This document shows, in pieces, positions 16,509-19,986 of a stretch of 19,986 bases of DNA; position 1 is the stretch's first letter; each line of letters opens with the position of its first letter. Below the pieces are notes generated by a model. The model ran no database searches. It saw only the letters and a list, made by a program, of their open reading frames with translations, and had not been told where the DNA came from. The stretch is from DATJFH01 sp035495815 (GTDB taxonomy: Bacteria > Acidobacteriota > Terriglobia > Bryobacterales > Bryobacteraceae), in NCBI GenBank assembly GCA_035495815.1, contig DATJFH010000349.1, positions 1 through 19,986 on the forward strand, given 5' to 3'. Made by a program: the position numbers and the translations under genes.

Positions 16509-17456
16509 ATGCTCTCGGTCCACCTCGAAAACGGCCGCGTGGAAGTTCGGGACGTCCCCATACCCTCTCGTCCGCCCGGCTTCGCTCTGATTCGGCTGCT
16601 TTCCGCTGGCATTTGCAACACCGATCTGGAATTGCAGCGCGGCTATTACGGCTTTGCGGGAGCGCCGGGTCACGAATTCGCCGGGGAAGTGGTGGCCGCC
16701 GACACGCCGTCGCTGCTCGGCAGGAGGGTGGCGGGGGAAATCAATCTGGCCTGCGGCGGCTGCGAATGGTGCGCCCGGAACATGGGACGGCACTGCCCGC
16801 GGCGAACGGTCCTCGGGATTGTGAAACACCCCGGCGCGTTCCAGGAATTCTTTACTCTGCCCGAGCGCAACCTGCATCTTTTACCCGATTCGATTTCAAA
16901 TGAGCAGGCCGTCTTCATCGAGCCGCTGGCGGCGGCTTGCGAGATTCTGGACCAGGTGCAAATCCCGTGCGCGTCGAAAGTGGCCGTGCTCGGTGACGGC
17001 AAGCTGGGCCTGCTAATTGCTCAGGCCCTCAACGCGCACGGTTACCCTGTCGATCAGTTCGGCCGGCATCCGGAGAAACTCGACATCGCGCGCAGGGCCG
17101 GCGTCCATGCGGAGATTGCAACCACCCTGCCCGCGGCGGCGTATAACTGGGTCGTCGACGCGACCGGGTCGCCCGAAGGTTTGCAGGCCGCCGTCCGGAT
17201 GGTAAGGCCGAGGGGAACCGTGATCTTGAAATCGACTCAGCACGGGCTGGTGAGCCTGGATACTGCGCCGGTGATCGTCAATGAAATCGCGCTGGTCGGA
17301 TCGCGCTGCGGCCGGTTCGAGCCCGCTATCGAGCTTCTGAGCCGCGGGCTGATCAACGTTCACGACATGATTTCGGCGCGGGACAAGCTGGCCGACGCGC
17401 CCCTCGCTTTCGAACGGGCGGCGCGCAAGGGGATGATGAAGGTTCTGCTGTCGTAA
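16509..17456 (+). CDS. Zinc-dependent medium-chain dehydrogenase/reductase
   Basis: This 315-residue protein belongs to the alcohol dehydrogenase/threonine dehydrogenase-like MDR superfamily and is shorter than the usual 340-350. The GroES-like N-terminal domain carries the catalytic zinc ligands Cys36 (AGICNTDLE) and His55-Glu56 (PGHEFAGEV), with Glu138 (FIEPLAAA) in the third ligand region. The structural zinc cysteines are Cys82, 85, 88 and 96 (CGGCEWC and RHC). The nucleotide-binding loop is GDGKLG at 162-167, followed by a GRHPEKL segment after the second strand. The NAD or NADP preference and the alcohol or polyol substrate cannot be read. The ATG at 16509 has a weak GAGGG at about -8; TATACT at 16495-16500 could be its -10. 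It is divergent from thrC and probably transcribed alone, converging on the glycosyltransferase. Confidence 0.93.
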   Translation: MLSVHLENGRVEVRDVPIPSRPPGFALIRLLSAGICNTDLELQRGYYGFAGAPGHEFAGEVVAADTPSLLGRRVAGEINLACGGCEWCARNMGRHCPRRTVLGIVKHPGAFQEFFTLPERNLHLLPDSISNEQAVFIEPLAAACEILDQVQIPCASKVAVLGDGKLGLLIAQALNAHGYPVDQFGRHPEKLDIARRAGVHAEIATTLPAAAYNWVVDATGSPEGLQAAVRMVRPRGTVILKSTQHGLVSLDTAPVIVNEIALVGSRCGRFEPAIELLSRGLINVHDMISARDKLADAPLAFERAARKGMMKVLLS

Positions 17457-17494
17457 AGCCTGCGCAAGCGAAGTGTTTCGGCCAGCGGATTCCC

Positions 17495-19144
17495 TCACTG
17501 AGGCTCGAAACGGAACACCTCGAAAATCGGCCTGCCGTTTCGGTCCGGAATCTCCGCCAGGTTGACACGGCGGTAGCCTCCTTCCCGTGCCAGATCCCTC
17601 AACTTCCCGTTCACACCGGTGAATTGCTCGGCAGCGTCGGTGTGGCTGACGAAAATGACTTCGGGCTCGGCCAGCCGCGCCTGCACCACCCGCCTGTCCT
17701 CGGCGTCGAGCTGCGGCTTCGAAAGGGGATCGCTGCCCACTCTCAGGGTCAGCTTCCCCCGGCTAAGCATTCGGACTGTATCAAAAATTCCCCAATCGTT
17801 GACGTAAATCGTCGTCCCGGGCTTGACATGCCGTAGATAATCGGAGAGGGGGGTTACGGCGTCGGTCCAGCTCTCGGTCGGCCCGTTTCGCACGAGGCGT
17901 GCGAAATACTCATTTGTTACCAGAGCGTTTGCTCCCGCCAGGAAAGCGGTAAAGGCCCCCAGAACCGGCAGGCCCCTCCGTCCCAGTTTGCGCGAAGCCT
18001 CCGCGAAAGCAACCGCCGCGAACAGGGCAGGGAAGGGCCACAGCAGAATCGCGTGGTGGACCGATCCGCCCGCGCCTTTGGCGAACAGCATCTGTACCCA
18101 GGCGATGGCGGTGGCAAGCAGCGAAAATACCATCGGCCGGCGCGCCGGGGTGCGCCACAGAAAAGGCAGTAGAAATAGGGCGCCGAGCAGCGCCCAGCCG
18201 AAGGGTCCGTCCTGCTGGTGGCTGGTGAAGTCGCTGAGTTTAATGGAAATGTTCTCTAGAACGCCTTGTGGCTGGCGGGGGTGGCCGGCGGCGTCATTGC
18301 GGGGGATGTACCCCAGCAGTCCCGACCCGCTGAAGGCGCTGAGCAACATGCGCGACTTGCCCGGAACGTCGTCGGCCGCGTAGGCTGCATTGGAGTGAAA
18401 GGTGTCCAGAGGATAACAAATGTTATAGTAGATCAGCGGCGCCGCGCCGGCGCAGAACGACCCCACGGCCACAAGTAAGTTCCGAAGATTCAGATGCTTG
18501 CGGATTTCCAGGAAAAGAACGGCCAGCCCGGCGATGGCGATCCCGCTAAAGATCCACGCAAAGAGCGCTTTATCCCAAAGAGCCAGGCCGAATAGGAAAA
18601 AGCCGCCTGGCAGGAATCCCCGCCGCTTTTCCACGTGGAAGCGGACCAGGCAAAGCGCTCCGGAAACGAGCAGCAGGTGCTGGAGAGCCACCGGACCCCA
18701 GTCGAAACAGCCGGTAATCAGGTACAGCGTATCGCTCGCCAGAAGGACAGCAGCCACCGCCGCCGCCCGTTCGCCGGCGATCCGGCGCGTCAGGCTCCAG
18801 AAAAGCCAGATGGTCAGACCGCCTATCAGGATGACCGGCAACCGTAAGGAAGCCGCCGATGGCTTCCATAGCCGAAAGATAGGCGCGTAGAGCCAGGCTT
18901 TTAGAGTCCCCAGGTAGCTCATCAGCATCAACGGGATTCGATGTCCGCCGATCTTGACAACTTGGGCCAGCCCGGATTGCTGGTAGATGCCTCCGGCGAA
19001 CAGCGCCTCGTCGTTTTGAATCCCGGCCTGTGGAATAAACGAGATGCCCGCCAGGATAAAGGCGAGAGAAGAAAGTAGAGGCGGATAGTATCGAATAGCC
19101 TTGGGGCTCATCGCGGGAAACGACCCATCGTACCACCGAGTCAT
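17495..19144 (-). CDS. Membrane glycosyltransferase of the GT39/ArnT-like (GT-C) type
   Basis: This 549-residue protein has roughly ten to twelve hydrophobic segments between residues 22 and 410, followed by a soluble C-terminal region of about 140 residues. The first outer loop carries the acidic pair Asp45-Glu46 (GIQNDEALF), the hallmark catalytic site of GT-C enzymes such as protein mannosyltransferases and ArnT, which move sugars from polyprenyl-phosphate donors. Later loops contain TGCFDWGPVALQHLLLVSGA and KGAGGSVHHAILLWPFPA, the latter with a conserved-looking HH in an outer loop. The acceptor is unknown; a cell-envelope glycan or lipid is likely. The ATG at 19144 is used here; an ATG at 19111 starting MSPKAIRYY is equally possible because neither has a strong ribosome binding site. 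It is monocistronic and ends 38 bases from the convergent dehydrogenase gene. Confidence 0.83.
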   Translation of the reverse strand: MTRWYDGSFPAMSPKAIRYYPPLLSSLAFILAGISFIPQAGIQNDEALFAGGIYQQSGLAQVVKIGGHRIPLMLMSYLGTLKAWLYAPIFRLWKPSAASLRLPVILIGGLTIWLFWSLTRRIAGERAAAVAAVLLASDTLYLITGCFDWGPVALQHLLLVSGALCLVRFHVEKRRGFLPGGFFLFGLALWDKALFAWIFSGIAIAGLAVLFLEIRKHLNLRNLLVAVGSFCAGAAPLIYYNICYPLDTFHSNAAYAADDVPGKSRMLLSAFSGSGLLGYIPRNDAAGHPRQPQGVLENISIKLSDFTSHQQDGPFGWALLGALFLLPFLWRTPARRPMVFSLLATAIAWVQMLFAKGAGGSVHHAILLWPFPALFAAVAFAEASRKLGRRGLPVLGAFTAFLAGANALVTNEYFARLVRNGPTESWTDAVTPLSDYLRHVKPGTTIYVNDWGIFDTVRMLSRGKLTLRVGSDPLSKPQLDAEDRRVVQARLAEPEVIFVSHTDAAEQFTGVNGKLRDLAREGGYRRVNLAEIPDRNGRPIFEVFRFEPQ

Positions 19145-19174
19145 TTGGGCTCGGATGGGGTTGAGACATAATCA

Positions 19175-19201
19175 GATAGTACTATTGCCGAAAGTACTAT
19201 C
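19175..19201. repeat. Paired AGTACTAT sites upstream of the glycosyltransferase gene
   Basis: GATAGTACT (19175-19183) and AGTACTATC (19193-19201) are perfect inverted arms around nine bases. Because AGTACT is itself a palindrome, the same bases also form two direct copies: a perfect ten-base palindrome ATAGTACTAT (19176-19185) and AGTACTAT (19193-19200), 17 bases apart. The pair lies 31-57 bases upstream of the glycosyltransferase start, where a regulator would bind. It is also upstream of the plus-strand DksA-like gene. Confidence 0.5.
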
Positions 19202-19345
19202 GGCTCGTACAATATCCGGACGACCCAAATTTTACACACCGGATTTCCACGGGTCACACCACCCCAAAGGGCTGTTACCGAAGCTGAAACCAAAGCGTCA
19301 TAGTTTTCGTATTATAGAGTCTGGCACAGTAAGTGCTATGGAAAG

Positions 19346-19397
19346 TGAGTTCGGGAAGGACCGGGTAAGATTTTAGCTCACCGAACTCAGATTTTTT
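19346..19397 (+). terminator. Terminator-like hairpin in the leader of the DksA-like gene
   Basis: TGAGTTCGG (19346-19354) and CCGAACTCA (19381-19389) form a perfect nine-pair stem with a 26-base loop. A GA then six T bases (19392-19397) follow, as in an intrinsic terminator. It lies about 80 bases upstream of the plus-strand start codon at 19478. No plus-strand gene precedes it before the convergent dehydrogenase, so it may be an attenuator in a long leader. The large loop makes efficiency uncertain. Confidence 0.4.
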
Positions 19398-19477
19398 GAA
19401 ACTTATCACTAAGAAGTTCGTCTATATTATTTCTTAACGCTATACGTAAAAAGGACGATAGGTAGGAGGACAAAGCA

Positions 19478-19861
19478 ATGACGAAAGCTGAATTGAACAA
19501 ATACAAAACACTGCTCGAAACGAAGCAGGCAGAACTGGCTGGGGGACTGAGGAATCGCGAAGGAATCGCTATCGAAAAGACGGCGGATGCGCTGGACGAA
19601 GTCCAACTTGCTGGTGAACGGGAACTTGCAATTCGCAACCTGGACCGCGAGTCCAATCTGTTGCGCAGCGTGCGAGGCGCTCTGAGCCGCATCGCCGACG
19701 GATCCTACGGGGTCTGTCTGCACTGCGAGGAGGATATCAGCCCCAAGCGACTGAATGCAGTGCCCTGGACCGCATACTGCATCAAGTGCCAGGAAGCGGC
19801 TGACCGCCACGAGTTCGAGACGGTCGACGCCTACGACGGTCTGCTGGCTGACGCCGCGTAA
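19478..19861 (+). CDS. DksA/TraR-family zinc-finger protein
   Basis: This 127-residue protein has the DksA/TraR layout: an N-terminal coiled coil (about 1-72), then a zinc finger with all four cysteines, Cys80-x2-Cys83-x17-Cys101-x2-Cys104. The DISPKRLNAVPWTAYCIKC segment closely follows the DksA zinc-finger pattern. DksA binds the RNA polymerase secondary channel and acts with ppGpp on rRNA and amino-acid genes. The coiled-coil tip reads D37-A-L-D40-E-V, keeping both acidic residues of the DxxDxA motif but with valine in place of the alanine. The protein is shorter than E. coli DksA (151) at the N-terminus, so it may be a DksA-like paralogue rather than the main factor. The ATG has a strong AGGAGG eight bases upstream, the best ribosome binding site in the window. 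An intrinsic terminator follows 16 bases after the stop. Confidence 0.92.
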   Translation: MTKAELNKYKTLLETKQAELAGGLRNREGIAIEKTADALDEVQLAGERELAIRNLDRESNLLRSVRGALSRIADGSYGVCLHCEEDISPKRLNAVPWTAYCIKCQEAADRHEFETVDAYDGLLADAA

Positions 19862-19877
19862 ATCTCTGCCGGACCCA

Positions 19878-19910
19878 GGGCGCGAGCGAAATCTCGCGCC
19901 CTATTTGTCT
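19878..19910 (+). terminator. Intrinsic terminator of the DksA-like gene
   Basis: GGGCGCGAG (19878-19886) and CTCGCGCCC (19893-19901) form a perfect nine-pair GC-rich stem with a six-base CGAAAT loop. A T-rich stretch, TATTTGTCT, follows. It begins 16 bases after the TAA stop. Confidence 0.75.
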
Positions 19911-19986
19911 CATAACGCAGATTTTACACTTATAACGGAATACATCCGTCCGGCTTGTTCGCGGTCTCTGCGGAAGGAATGGAAGT
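19911..19986. other. Right-edge non-coding sequence
   Basis: These last bases hold no gene that can be supported. A small inverted repeat (ACGGA-5-TCCGT, near 19937-19951) and an ATG close to the edge are present, but the visible sequence is too short to judge either. Confidence 0.3.

Larger units (their letters stand above)
19145..19477. other. AT-richer divergent intergenic region
   Basis: This 333-base gap between the divergent glycosyltransferase and DksA-like genes is clearly less GC-rich than its surroundings. It contains the paired AGTACTAT sites and a terminator-like hairpin, both listed separately. Weak -10-like hexamers on the plus strand occur at 19310-19315 (TATTAT) and 19423-19428 (TATATT), but neither has a good -35 at normal spacing. 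No protein gene is convincing here. Confidence 0.5.

Noticed and set aside
17457..17494. A bidirectional terminator between the convergent dehydrogenase and glycosyltransferase genes
   Set aside because: Only short or imperfect palindromes (such as CCTCA-C-TGAGG at the stop codon) are seen, with no T tract on either strand.
19101..19376. A 91-codon plus-strand frame in the 19145-19477 intergenic region
   Set aside because: It overlaps the glycosyltransferase start, has no ribosome binding site or recognisable domain, and runs through the terminator-like stem.

Overview
The window looks like a chromosomal segment from an Acidobacteriota bacterium, most likely the Solibacter lineage. The DNA is GC-rich. 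There is a very large Oar-type TonB-dependent transporter with an N-terminal carboxypeptidase-regulatory-like domain. A 1452-residue NHL-repeat protein ends in what I recognise as the C-terminal domain (TIGR03437) first defined in Solibacter. These family assignments come from reading the translations, not from a search. No tRNA, rRNA, CRISPR array, insertion sequence or prophage gene is visible.

Layout. Positions 1-1551 (minus strand) carry a YceI-like periplasmic protein followed by an outer-membrane barrel-like protein that runs off the left edge. Positions 1552-1932 hold no gene, but contain a likely promoter for the YceI gene and a hairpin. Positions 1933-10388 (minus) form one block read right to left: a promoter with two palindromes, the TonB-dependent transporter, a RidA-family protein five bases behind it, and the exported NHL/Ig-like protein. 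Positions 10423-12879 (minus) encode an 818-residue protein of unknown function with a clear internal duplication. Positions 13043-16389 (minus) encode threonine synthase and an exported GtaA-like glutaminase-family protein, whose stop and start codons overlap. A zinc-dependent medium-chain dehydrogenase (16509-17456, plus) is divergent from threonine synthase. It converges on a membrane glycosyltransferase of the GT39/ArnT type (17495-19144, minus). After an AT-richer intergenic region with repeats and a terminator-like hairpin, a DksA/TraR-type zinc-finger protein (19478-19861, plus) ends the window, followed by a good intrinsic terminator.

How the genes may work together. The cell-envelope theme is strong: two outer-membrane barrels, YceI, a secreted NHL protein, a secreted glutaminase-like protein and a membrane glycosyltransferase. 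A weaker amino-acid/nitrogen theme joins the glutaminase-like protein, threonine synthase, the RidA-type protein (RidA proteins clear reactive enamines made by PLP enzymes) and the DksA-like regulator. That link is inference from proximity.

I did not find a convincing new multi-gene system. The least explained items are the duplicated 818-residue protein, the double palindrome at the transporter promoter, the leader structure before the DksA-like gene, and the translational coupling of a cytoplasmic biosynthetic enzyme to an exported hydrolase-like protein.
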